NCBI RefSeq assembly: GCF_002105155.1
Contig: NW_019029029.1
Span: 124,001 to 188,000 of the forward strand
Source: Lobosporangium transversale
Taxonomy: Eukaryota > Mortierellomycota > Mortierellomycetes > Mortierellales > Mortierellaceae
DNA length: 64,000 nt
Direction: 5' to 3'
Both the position numbers and the translations under genes were made by a program. Below the pieces are notes generated by a model, which worked only from the letters and a program-made list of their open reading frames with translations, was not told the DNA's origin and did no database searches. Of this stretch, positions 33,407 to 44,582 are shown in pieces. Each line of letters starts with the position of its first letter. Within the stretch, counting starts at the first letter, position 1.

Positions 33407-34241
33407 GAAATGAAAGTGATTGGACGCCATTTTGAAACAGCATGAAATCTAAAGCAAGGGTGAATGGAAAACTGTCAGCTGGACAGTCCGGAAGCGATCC
33501 CGTTGCCCTTCGTCGCAACATCTTTCGTATCTGTTAACGCAATAACCGAAAGGGATACGGCTCTGAGAAGAACGAACCAAAAAGCTTCCAAAGTATTGAA
33601 CCTGATGACCATGAGTATACGCTGCTCACACTACAGCTTCTGGCCTCTAGACTTACACGTATTTTTTTACCATCTCGTTTTCTTAAGAAACAAAAAAAAA
33701 AAAAAGGAAAATAGATAGAGAAGGATGCGTTCATTTTTCATGCATCTTTGGGAGCAACAAAGCCTTTCATTACATCTCTCTTTTATCATTTCTAAAAGTA
33801 TAAGAGAGAAAGATCAAGGCATGCCATAGACTCTAGCACCTTCTAGTTTCTGGTTGAAAGGAACACAGTATGTTCTGATCTGCTATAGTATCTGGTAGAT
33901 GCTTTTCACGGAGCCCATCGCCTTTCTGGCCCATGTCCCAAAAGCAAGCCTGTCTTATTTTATGTTATGACTATCTTGTTGAAATCACAAGTCTGCTGGG
34001 TAGAGAGAGCAACAACAAGCAACACATAAAAAAATATGCAATGTGATGTGTGTGTCGAGGGAGATATCAATGTTTGGTTATATCCAAGGTCTGCAGGCCC
34101 TTCAGGATCTTCAATTTTACACTTTCATTGCTATTCTGTTTACTTCTCCGCAATTTAACCTTTCTCTGCCTTCACTTACAATATTCTTTTTGTTTCATGT
34201 GGCAATGACATCGACCCTTCGTGCGGACGGATGATGCTTTT
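33407..34241. other. Unique spacer of the inverted repeat
   Basis: 835 bases between the arms, not repeated elsewhere in the window. It has average composition, no convincing ORF and no transposase motif. Confidence 0.8.
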
Positions 34242-36750
34242 GCTTTTATAGCGACTAACTATTGCCTATTTTAGGATACATTTTGTCCGCTTTCAACAAA
34301 GATAAGGAGAAATGGTGGCAACGAGGGGATTGGGCAGAAAGACATTCTTCTCTCGTTTTTAAGCTCTTTTTTTTCTCTTCACCTCTCCACTTCTCCACCT
34401 CTCCACCTCTCCACCTCTCCACCTCTTCACTTCTCCACTTCTTCGCCTCTCTACCTCTTGAAAAGTAAGTCTCAACCGCAGCCCTTTGTCAAATACATTC
34501 ACACACAAGCACACGCGCAAACACTTCTTCTGCCTCTCCATGTGCCTCTTTATGTCATCTCCCACTCTCTTTCAACTACGGCTGTTGTCTTCTCCTGCCC
34601 TCACTACTTTATACTAAACTACACACTCTTTGTCCCCGTACTATATCAAAGGCAAAGTAACCCCCAAGGACGGTAAGCAGCGAGAAAACGAGGTAAGGGA
34701 AAGTATGGTAAGGAAGGGAGGCGGCAAGTAACCAACAAAAGAAAGAAAAATAAGAAAGAGGAAGGAGCATTGAGAAAGAGCGAATGAAAATAAACTAAGG
34801 GAGTGAAGTACATAGGAAGAGTAAGTGAAAACAAGAAAAAAAGAAAACAAAATAAGAAATAGAAGCACATAATGAAAGTATAATAAGAGGGGAAGCACAG
34901 AAGGGAAACAAATGAAAGTATAACAAGGAAAAAAAAAACATATACACACACAAGGGAAAACAAAGGAAGTTATAATAAGAAGGGGAGAAAACAAATGAAG
35001 ACAACATAAGAAAGCGAGGTATTGAAGGGAAACAAAGGAAAGGATAACTGGGAAGTGAGGCGTCGAAGAGAAGCACATGAAAATATGTTAAAAAAAGTAA
35101 AGCGCCAAGGAAAACAAATAAGGAAGTGAGGCAACGAGAAAGAAAGAAAGCGTAACAAGTGAAGCATCGAAAGAGAACAGAGGATAGAATAGTAAAGTGA
35201 AGCGTCGAGAGAAGCAAATCAAAAAATAACAAGGAAACGAAGCAATGAGAGAATAAAGGGAAAGCGAGAAGGAAAGCATAACAGAACATAACACGGAAGA
35301 GATGCGTCCCGAAAAACATGGGAAAGGATAATAAAAGTGAAGGACTGAGAAAGAGATGAAAGCATAACAAGAAACTCAAGCATGGAAGGAAAGAATGAAA
35401 GCATAGCAACCAAGTGAGGCATTAAGGATAAAATATGGAAGCGTAACAAGGAAGTGAACCATCAAAGGATAGCAAGAAAGTGAAGCACCAAAGGATAGCA
35501 AAAAAGTAGCTATCAAAGGATAACAGGGAAATGAACTAGCAAAGAATAACAAGTGAAGCACCAAAGGGTAGCAAGAAAGTGAAACACCAAAAGATAACAA
35601 TGAAGTGAATCACTAAAGAATAGCAAAGAAGTGACTATCAAGGGATTACAAAGATGCGAACCATCAAAGGATAGCAAGAAAGTGAAGCATCAAAGGATAA
35701 CAAGGAAGTGAACCAGCAAAGGATAATAAGAAAGTGAACCAACAAAGGATAACAAGGAAATGAATCTCCAAAGTGTAGCAAGAAAGTGAACCATCAAAGG
35801 ATAGCAAGAAAGCGAACCATCAAAGGAGAATGGGTGAAAAGATAACAAGCGTTAAAGGAATACAGACGAAAGCATGGCAAGGGAGTAGAAAAGAAAACAA
35901 ACGGAAGCATAGCAAGAAAGTGAAAGCAAATGAAAGTACAAGAAAGAAAGCAAATACCGGAAAGAAGGTTTTTTTTTTCTTTTTTTTTCTTCAAGGGTAA
36001 GGGACTGTATAGGGTGGTAGGGCGACAGTCTTAGGTAAGTAAGAAAAGTACCAAGAAGTCAATGAAAGTACAAGAAAGAAAAGAAAGCACCAAACAACAA
36101 AATGCAAAAAAAAAAAAGAAGTTAACAAAAGTACCAACGAAGAAGAGAAGTAGCAGAAAAGGCCAACAAAAGTGAAGGGCGGGACAAGAAAGCAAGAAAG
36201 ACTACACCATTAGATGTCCGACCCTGTCTCAAAGGCGTGTCTCCAGGACGTTTAGACACCTTCGCTTTCGAACACTTGTGAAAAAAAGGCAAGAGTATAA
36301 GTATATCTGTGGATGTGCTATTATTATTTGATTGGTATATGATTTACATGATGGTTCATAGGAGTAATCCAACACTTGCACTAACTGTTCTTTCATATCT
36401 TTTTATTATTATTGTCTTTATCACAACGAGGACGTAAACACGACCTGCCGTCACCATATAGCCAATGATGGTCAGAAATAAAGATTTAGTGTTCCTACTC
36501 TAATGAAGTATTCTTGATTCAGGCCTCATTTCTAGCAGACTTTTGCTTTTGATGGTTTGTTCTTGTTTTCTTTTATTTTTGTGAGTGAGACATCAAGGTG
36601 AATATTATTATATCCGAAGATCCGAAGAGAGGTGTCTTTGATGAGAGAACATGCAAACAAGGATGGGAAACAATTATGACGCACAGCCATTTTGATCCGG
36701 CTTCTCTTTTTTTTTTTCTTTTTTATTTATAAGGCACCTCGCGTTTCTGT
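34242..36750 (-). repeat. Right arm of the large inverted repeat (2,509 bp)
   Basis: Reverse complement of 30898-33406. It ends CGCGTTTCTGT at 36750. Its plus strand is purine-rich between about 34690 and 36270. The flanks outside the two arms differ (AATCAGA on the left, AAATCGTAA on the right), so no target-site duplication is apparent. Confidence 0.95.
35433..35820 (-). repeat. Mirror copy of the ~26-bp tandem repeats
   Basis: Reverse complement of the array at 31828-32215, with the same order of variant units. The arms were therefore copied as whole blocks rather than amplified separately. Confidence 0.75.
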
Positions 36751-39248
36751 AAATCGTAAACTCGTAGGTCATGCATGCTGCGCAACATGCACAGCCCTTT
36801 ACATGCCATAGCCACATGCTTATCTATCCGTTTCCGCAAGTATTTTCGCATGCCTTCCCAAGAGTACTGTCATTTGGTTTTTATTTACCGATAAAGTCTT
36901 GTTGTTCACGATTGAACCTTCATTTTCTAAAGTGTTTTGCACACGAATATTCGGTGGTTCTTTTGCTTTTTAATAGTAGATCAACCAGGTTTTTTGCACC
37001 TTTGACAGATCATTAATCTTATGGCAGACTATTTTGTCTATGATATTCCTCTATACTAGTACAGTGTCTGGTGTCATTACGGTTCGATCGAGAGAGAAAT
37101 ATATACATTTGTATCTAGCATAGAAGCTCAAACATTGACAGATGGCCAGCCATTGTGGTTGCGACCTGAGACAAGGTTGTTTGTGTACAAAAATGGACAC
37201 ATGAGGCAATGGTGGCACAAAAAGAATAAATGCAATCGAACTATCTTTTCCCCCACACATAAAGTTTTTCTCCATGGAACTGGACACTTTGTCTGAATGT
37301 ATACATTTATAATGAATATTAATTCTCCATCAGGAAGACAGACAAATGGTGGATGAAACATGCGTCTGCATGCATTTCATATACACATACTCAGATATAT
37401 AATATATATATACAATTCTTTTTTAATTTTTACTCTTTTTGCTCTCTTGCTTGCTCTTTTTTTTTTATTCTATTTTTTTTTTTCGAACTCGCTCCATCTG
37501 GACCCCACAAGACATTGCACATTCAGCTTTCATTCACATTTTTGTTTCACTCATTCTCTCACACTTTTCCTTCACGCTTTATCGCCGTCCATCGACTCTG
37601 TCTCCTTGATTTTCTGTTTACCTGCTAAAAAAGAACGCACTATCCATATGCACAATTGACGAACAAAGTGAGTGTTCATCCTTTCATCCTTTTTTTTATT
37701 GTTTAATCGTAAAAACCACCAATGTCACCCCTATCCCGTTCTCCCTTTTTTTTTACTCGTTGTTTGATATAACGATTTTCCGTCATTGTGCGTTGTTCTT
37801 GAATTTGTTACTGACAATGACACACGCATGCAGAATTAACTTGGTCTGACATGAGATGGCATCCTCCGCAAAAAAAAAAAAAAAGGATGCAACGCATGAG
37901 AGTAAAGAGTGAGAAACGATTAAAAACAAAAAAAAAAGCGTATATATTAGTATAATATAATATATACATATATATGTCGGCTTTTTAAATAATAACTTAA
38001 AGAGATGGACGTGGTCTTGTCTCGAGTGTGGGGAGGTCGTGTTGAATGTATGAAGGCCCCTGTAAAATAAAAATGTAGTCTATTTGTGTTCACAAGTTGA
38101 CATGAATACATTCGACCACACACATAAAACGAGTCTTTTTATTTTATAAAAACCTGGTTGCTCTCTTAAAGATTCATCTTTTAGCAGCCAATCGAAAGGC
38201 TGGTGCCTGGCTGAGTTTGAAATAAAAGATTTATGAATATGTTATACAGAGACAGGGCGCCATCATTGGGGAGCACATGAACACTCATATACATTCGTAC
38301 ACATAACCTTCATACTTTCTTATGAACAGAGTGACAGTAGTAGCATGATGGTGGGTTTTGAGATGGTCTATCTGCTGTTTAATACTTGCTCTGTCACATC
38401 AAAGCAAATGGATGTTATTTTCTTGTCCTGCAGGATTTCTTTTTTTTTTTTTTGTTTGTCATCTATTTCTTTCCTACTCATTCCTCTTCTGTTCTTCTTT
38501 TTAATCTCTTTCATCCACACACACTCTTTCTCTTTCTCTTTCCTTCATCTCACTCTAACGATCCCTTTCCTCATTGATGTGACACGTCCATATCATTATT
38601 ACAAGAAAAAGCTCTTTTCCCTTACGATTTACGACCTTTGCTTCTCGTCCCATACATCTCCTCGTATCACTTCCTAACGCATCCTTCCATCGTAGAATTA
38701 CTCATTCATCTTTTCTAATTCTTTTTTGATTTCCGCTGTAAACGGTACATTTCTTTTTTATTTTTATTTTTATTTATATATTTATTTTTATTTTTACTTT
38801 TTTATCTATTTGGTTTTTGGCATCAACTTTGTGAATCGGGTGCTTCTTGGATTAGCTCAATTTTCACAGTGAGCAATATTAAGCCTATTCTCCATTCACA
38901 CACTTAAAAGGCACAGGACCAGTATTATTAACGAACTTTCTCTCTCTCTCTCTCTCTGTCTTCCTTCTTTCTTGTCCTCCTCTTTTCATTTCCCATAGAC
39001 CACTCTCACGACTTCTTTTTAGCCCGTTATTTCTCCTTTCCTCTCCTTCAACTTCAGGACAAACACTTAACGACCTCTTTCAGGAATAACCACATCCAAC
39101 AATCTCTTTCTCTCTCTCTCTCTATCTCTTCTTCCATCCCTCTTTCTCTCTCCCACACTCTTTGAATCGCTTCGCCCCTGTATATTTTCCATTCTCTCTT
39201 CCAACCCCATCCGCTCTTCCAAGCTTTTTTTTATTGCACAGACTCATT
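36751..39248. other. Gene-free stretch upstream of the CYRI gene
   Basis: About 2.5 kb with no supported gene. It contains TA-rich DNA (37390-37415 and 37945-37980), several poly-T tracts, and a long pyrimidine-rich region from about 38500 to 39240 that includes CT dinucleotide runs at 38938-38957 and 39104-39122. CT-rich tracts directly before a start codon are common in fungal promoters and leaders, so this part probably belongs to the CYRI promoter or leader. Confidence 0.5.
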
Positions 39249-41950
39249 ATGGGTAACTTTCTGTCTCAATTTAACGACCTCATCAACAAAGATGGAGACT
39301 CGAAAGTACCTGATGTTCAACTTGACTTTGAAGGTACGACAAGCACAGCTTTTTTTTTTTTTTTTTTTTTTTTTTTCTTAAAAAAAAAAAAAAAAAAAAA
39401 AAACAAACAAACAAACAAAAGAAAATGTCATTATTGATTGTGGTGTACATACTTGAAAGAGAATGTGTAAAATGACATTGGTCATTTGTAGATGTAGATG
39501 AATGTTTTGTTACTAATGAAATGACTCGTGTTGTCCGGTCGGTGATTCAAACTAATAGATGCTTCCATGACAGACGAAGATCTCGAGTCTTACTCGAATG
39601 TGTTGAACATGCTGGATCCAACAGGTGAAATACTCGATCAACTGAGGAACTATCAAGGTTGTGGTGATTACATTCGTCAGGTAAGAAAAAAGCCTTTTTG
39701 GCATAACAAATCGTTCGCGACACCAACGTTTGGTATCACAACAGAAAATGTGTAACAGGATAAATTTGGATGATACAGGATATCACCAATGACAGATCGA
39801 CTTACCAGCAACTCAACTTCAGTACAACAGAAGCACACGCGGGTTTAATGATGCATGTTGGATGCAATAAGAGTGAGCGAGTGTTAGGAGAGGAAGGGGA
39901 AAGGGGTAGGGAATGACCTAAAGGCTTTGAACTACCACATATTTTTTATTTTTTTTCGTGAATTTGTTCATTCCAGGAGATAATTTTAAAACGGAGGCCA
40001 TGTGGTCATGACAGGGCTGAATAAAAGCCTCTAACATGACGTTCAAGGGTCTAAAAATTCAACCTGGCAGAGGTGACAGCCATGCAGTGATATGCTTTGA
40101 TTAACCACGCACAAAAAAAAAAAAAAAAATATGGAAAATATCCCTGTTGGCTCAATGAGGAAAGTAACTCGGGGTTCATATATTTTGAATCAAGTTTGGC
40201 TCGGAAGCACAATACAATATAGGGGCTTTGTGAGAACCTGCAATCGGAGAGCTTCTTTACTTTGTCAGTGGTTAAAGCGCGGTGCGCATTCAATTAGGTT
40301 TTATTCTCTCTTGAATATGAATCCCCGTCAGCTTGCAGCTTTATACCCCAGGGGATTTGTTGCCCAGTTGATATTTTTACAACTGCCTTCGTTACAATGC
40401 ATTGTGCTCTCGTGCATATCGTCTGTGCATAAGACGTTTGAGCATTTCTATCGTTCCGTTTCCAATGGTTTCTTGCAAGAGGTTGCGCTCTAATTATTTT
40501 TACGTTAAATGAACTGATATACTCATGGGGAAGTGTGTTATTTTTATCATTTGTCGTGTGAGGATTGGAATTGCACTCTAATCATTTGCAACAAGCTTTT
40601 TGATATGCCCACTGTCAAACATCTGGTTGCGACTGATTTGACTGATTGCTGCAGCAGTACTGAAGATACTCTTGTGTCGTATATTTTTAAAGTTATTTCC
40701 TACCTTTTTGGAGCTTTATTATTATGTTTTTTATTTTCACCTTATTCCTTTCACTTTGTTCACAGCAGTCGATCAAAGAGGTTTCGTCTGTTTGGTAAAT
40801 TAGCAGGTGTTTATTTTTACGCCACGATCGTGGCTGCATTTCATATTGAGAGCCCAATTCTATTTTCAACTGTTGAGCAAGTTTGATGTTGGCTGGTGCA
40901 GGCAACAATGACTGGGATTGCTGAGTCAACACGATCAGAGTATCAGGAAGATAGACGACTTCAAATAGATAGTCGTATTCATGATTGTATCAAATGACAT
41001 TCCCAAGGCGTATACACTAACATATTAATGACTATGACCGTCAACTTCCCCATAATCTCATATAGGCCATTGGAACACCTGGACCTGAGGCAGAAACTGA
41101 AGCTTGGAACCACGTGGTGCCTGCTGTTACCAAGCTCAAAATGTTTTATCAATACTCGACATCCATCGGTATGTGTGGCAATCATGTTTTTGTTACTCTG
41201 CTCTTATGTTGTATGGTTTTCTTATGCTCAAGGAAGCTCATCTTTTTTTTTTTTTTTTTTTTTTATTATTATTATTCAATAGAAACTTCTCTTCCTCAAA
41301 TTCTTCAGACGCTCTGCATTGGTGATGTCAACAAAAACTTGGAACGGCATCAGGCTTTGGCTCGCATTTTGTGCCAGTTGCTTGATTTCGTCTTTGAGTT
41401 TGATTCGCTTAAAATGAAGACTCCTCAGATTCAAAACGATTTCTCATACTATCGACGCTGTCTTTCGCGCGGCAAACTTTCAAACGAAGTTGATCTGAAA
41501 TCCGCCATGAATGAGGACGAACTAGCGAACCATGTCTCGATGTTCTATGCGTACCCAACTCCAATGTTGAAGACCGTGACGGAAGTAACGACACAGTTTG
41601 TTGCAAAAAATCGCGTGGGACGGAGTGTCTCGGAATGTCTAGCAACTCTGGCAGGTGTGTGCTATCATAGTGTGAGCAATAGTAAGAAGAAGCCACAAAG
41701 GCCAGAGACGACGGCCTTCTGCTTGCGAGTAATGGTGATCTCCATCATCATCTATGACCACATTGATCCACAAGGAGCATTTTCAAAGAGTTCGCCCATC
41801 AATCTCAAAAATTCCGTCAAGGCAATCCAGACATATGGCAATACAAATGATACACCCAACCTTATGTCCGCACTGAGGTATAACACAAAACACTTGAATG
41901 ACCCAACGACCCCAAAGTCACTCAAGACCTTGATTACGGGCACAGCCTAA
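39249..41950 (+). CDS. CYRI: CYRI/FAM49 homologue (CYFIP-related Rac1 interactor)
   Basis: Four exons: 39249-39333, 39559-39680, 41066-41168, 41283-41950, giving 325 residues, close to the 323-324 of animal proteins. CYRI binds active Rac1 and competes with the SCAR/WAVE complex, limiting Arp2/3-driven actin protrusion. The MGNFLSQ start provides the glycine used for N-myristoylation in the family. Conserved blocks include AIGTPGPEAETEAWNHVVPA, IQNDFSYYRRCLSRGKL, FYAYPTPMLKTVTEVTTQFV, CLRVMVISIIIYDHIDPQGA and LRYNTKHLNDPTTPKSLKTL. Within the DUF1394 core, the RR-x-LSR region corresponds to the Rac1-binding site. Intron 2 is 1,385 bases, far longer than its neighbours. Intron 1 has an adjacent poly-T/poly-A tract. 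Dikaryotic yeasts generally lack this protein, which fits an early-diverging fungus. Confidence 0.95.
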
Positions 41951-42418
41951 GACATAACCTTTATTGGGTTTTATCATTTCTACAATATTTTCTGCGCTTT
42001 TTCTTTTCTTTTCTTTTTTCTTTTCTTTTATTATTTTTATTATTGTTGTTGTTACTATTATTATTATTCGACATTCAAAATATTACCATAATTCCTCGTT
42101 TGATGTCTTTTTCGTCCTCTCTTCCGTAAACGATTCACGTCTGGAAATGACTTTCAAAACCAAAATCAAAACCAAATAAATTATGATAACCCTCTATAAA
42201 TGACAGTTTTCATGTTTGTGAATTATTGAAATCATCAAAGGCTATTTTCCTTTAGATAGATTGGGCTCCTCCATACACAGGATGTGGTTCGTACAAAAAC
42301 TTCAGCATGGCCTGGTCTGGCCCGGCCCAGACCAAGAGTCAAAGAGTCACAAGAAAAGAAGGCATGCATAGCCTCTCCAATTCTTCAGAAGAAAGAATGT
42401 GAATACAGGTGTGAAGCT

Positions 42419-42449
<31 letters not shown>

Positions 42450-42564
42450 CAATTCTGGCAACTCATCCGAATCTTCGTGGTTGCAATTAAGAATTGCAAA
42501 TCATTTTACAGAACTATTGGCACCGAGTAAAAGTAAAAAAATAGACTATTTCTTATACCAAGCC
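41951..42564. other. Intergenic gap, 3' of CYRI and promoter of the PPxY protein
   Basis: It contains a T-rich and ATT-rich stretch (41995-42070) and a poly-T tract at 42422-42449. The palindromic GGTCTGGCCCGGCCCAGACC (42312-42331) is nearly self-complementary and may be a binding site or a small hairpin. No gene. Confidence 0.45.
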
Positions 42565-44145
42565 ATGGCCGACAACAACCCAGTCGTATACCAGCCTCCG
42601 CCCCCTTACTCTGCTACAGCTCCTGGCAGTCAATCTCAGCAGGCTATTTCTGGTGCTGTTCATGGTATACAGTCTCAATATCAGCAACAGCAGCAAGGTC
42701 TTGTGCAGCATCCACCAATCTCTCACGGTAGCCAGCTCGCGTACGCTGCAATTCCGGTGAATGCACAGTCATTGCCGTCGCCCCACATATCAGATATCAA
42801 ACATTCAGCTCTGCTTTCACAGCAACCTGTACAACAGAGGGCAGGCCAAGTCTATGTCGCTCAAGCTATTCAAGCACAAGGTCAAGCTGTGCAACTAAAC
42901 CAACCTGTGCAATTTCAACAGCAGACAGGGCCCTCTCCAGCTGCGGCACCAATGCCTCCTAATAGTACCGTAATCTATACACCCTCGGGCCACCAACAAT
43001 ATCAACCTCTTCACACCCAAGTGTCTGCAGCAACTGTAGTACCAGTGAGGCCAGTTCAAACCCCAATAATGGTTTCTGCACAAACACCGATGCTGGCATC
43101 CCCACCAACGTCTCCACCATCTCAATATCCCAATTCTCCAATGCAGTTCACTACTCGCCCGGCCCCAATCATTCAACATCAAAATCCAGTCAATAGTGCA
43201 GTCGGTACAGCTTATACTACAACAACAGCTGGGCCGACAATGATTCAGGTCATAAATCCTCCTCCTAAGACGACAAAGACGACGACAACGCATGTTGTGT
43301 CAATTCCCGCCACACCAGCGACCTTCCAACAGCAACAACAACAACAATATGTCCAGGTCCAAAATCAACCTTTGCAACAATATGTTGTTCAACAGCAACT
43401 AGTGCCAACGCAGCATCCCAGCCAACTCCAACTAGGCCAACCTCAACTTGTTCAGCCCCATATCCAGTTTGTTCAACCACAATTGGCGCAGCCTCAAGTT
43501 TTACAACCCCAGCGCATAATAACATCGACTCAACAACAAGTTTTACTTGTGAATCCAATGCCTCAGCTTGTAAACAGCAACTCAAATGCTAATAGCAATC
43601 ATGGAACAGATGGTGTTTATTATCAGGCAGCCTATCAATTACATGGCCCCTTACTGAGTAAACCTGCCGGTGGTCGACAGAATAAATACAACCAAACTAC
43701 GACCCATACAACTACGGTTCATTATGTACATTCGGCTAATCAGGCTCCTCCTCCTACGTCTACTCCTGTTGTTTTTACCACTCATCAGGGTGGGCAATTT
43801 GTTTCACCTGTAACCAACTCACAGACCTTTATACATCACACTCCGCATGTTCACCAGAATGTGCAGCAGAGACCACAGATTATTCAGCATCATTATCATC
43901 ACATTCCAAGTAATAATGGAAATGGAGCCAACTCATCCCAGCAGATTACTATCGAGCCAAATGTGACATTTGAAGTTCAAGCAGGAGGACAGGTTGATCA
44001 ATCAACCTGGGCTGATCCAGGATTATCTGGCACGGATACAGCAGGACTTGATTTGTCTGGATTGTCAGGTGTCGATTTATCTGGGCTTGTGGCAGCTAGC
44101 GGAGGGATTGACTTTAGTGGACTAGGAGGAGATTTTGGATGCTAA
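42565..44145 (+). CDS. Gln/Pro-rich low-complexity protein with a PPPPY motif
   Basis: Single exon of 526 residues from the ATG at 42565 (MADNNPVVYQPPPPYSATAP). I do not recognise the family. The N-terminal PPPPY fits the PPxY ligand of WW-domain proteins such as Rsp5/Nedd4 ubiquitin ligases and their adaptors. The middle is Gln-rich with repeated LVQP/LAQP-like units (around 43430-43510). A His-rich patch (HHTPHVHQNVQQR, HHYHHIP) precedes the end. The C-terminus has a run of D-L-S-G-L units (LDLSGLSGVDLSGL, IDFSGLGGDFGC). There are no membrane segments. The open frame extends upstream without an ATG, so this start is the likeliest. It is probably disordered. Confidence 0.7.
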   Translation: MADNNPVVYQPPPPYSATAPGSQSQQAISGAVHGIQSQYQQQQQGLVQHPPISHGSQLAYAAIPVNAQSLPSPHISDIKHSALLSQQPVQQRAGQVYVAQAIQAQGQAVQLNQPVQFQQQTGPSPAAAPMPPNSTVIYTPSGHQQYQPLHTQVSAATVVPVRPVQTPIMVSAQTPMLASPPTSPPSQYPNSPMQFTTRPAPIIQHQNPVNSAVGTAYTTTTAGPTMIQVINPPPKTTKTTTTHVVSIPATPATFQQQQQQQYVQVQNQPLQQYVVQQQLVPTQHPSQLQLGQPQLVQPHIQFVQPQLAQPQVLQPQRIITSTQQQVLLVNPMPQLVNSNSNANSNHGTDGVYYQAAYQLHGPLLSKPAGGRQNKYNQTTTHTTTVHYVHSANQAPPPTSTPVVFTTHQGGQFVSPVTNSQTFIHHTPHVHQNVQQRPQIIQHHYHHIPSNNGNGANSSQQITIEPNVTFEVQAGGQVDQSTWADPGLSGTDTAGLDLSGLSGVDLSGLVAASGGIDFSGLGGDFGC

Positions 44146-44582
44146 TCGAGATGAAACCTATTTAAACTCTCTAGTTATAACTAGTCACCCGTAATACCCC
44201 ATTTGCGTCTTTCTCATCATCTGAAAGTTTATTGGCATTTGCAGCTTAAATAAGGCTAGAGAAACTTTCAAGACGCGTTGTAATTTTGCGTTGACTAAAA
44301 AAAAAAAAGCTCCTTTATTTGAAAATGGTGAAAATAAAAAATTGCCTATTTCGGCGGCAAAGTCACTCTAGGAGTCAATTGTCTATTAAGATAAATATTC
44401 AGATGGTCTGATGTTTGTTTTTTTTCCCTGCATCACTGTATTAGTCCCAAACAGCTTTTCCCACACGAGACGCCCTTTCTTTTTTTTTCTTTCCTTTTTT
44501 TTTTTTTTTTTTTTTTTTTCTCATTTCCTTTTTCTCCTCTGCTTCCTTCTTTACACAACACACACATTAACTCAATCCTTCA
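44146..44582. other. Intergenic promoter stretch
   Basis: AT-rich with a poly-T tract near 44497-44519 and pyrimidine-rich DNA directly before the next start codon. No gene is seen. Confidence 0.45.

Noticed and set aside
30898-36750. CRISPR array or plasmid-type repeat
   Set aside because: The repeats are degenerate, lack unique spacers of fixed length, and lie in an intron-rich eukaryotic genome; an inverted-repeat element explains them.
40902-40974. Candidate extra exon in CYRI intron 2
   Set aside because: Good acceptor, but every donor leaves the wrong phase. Joining exon 2 directly to 41066 gives the conserved family sequence and the expected protein length.
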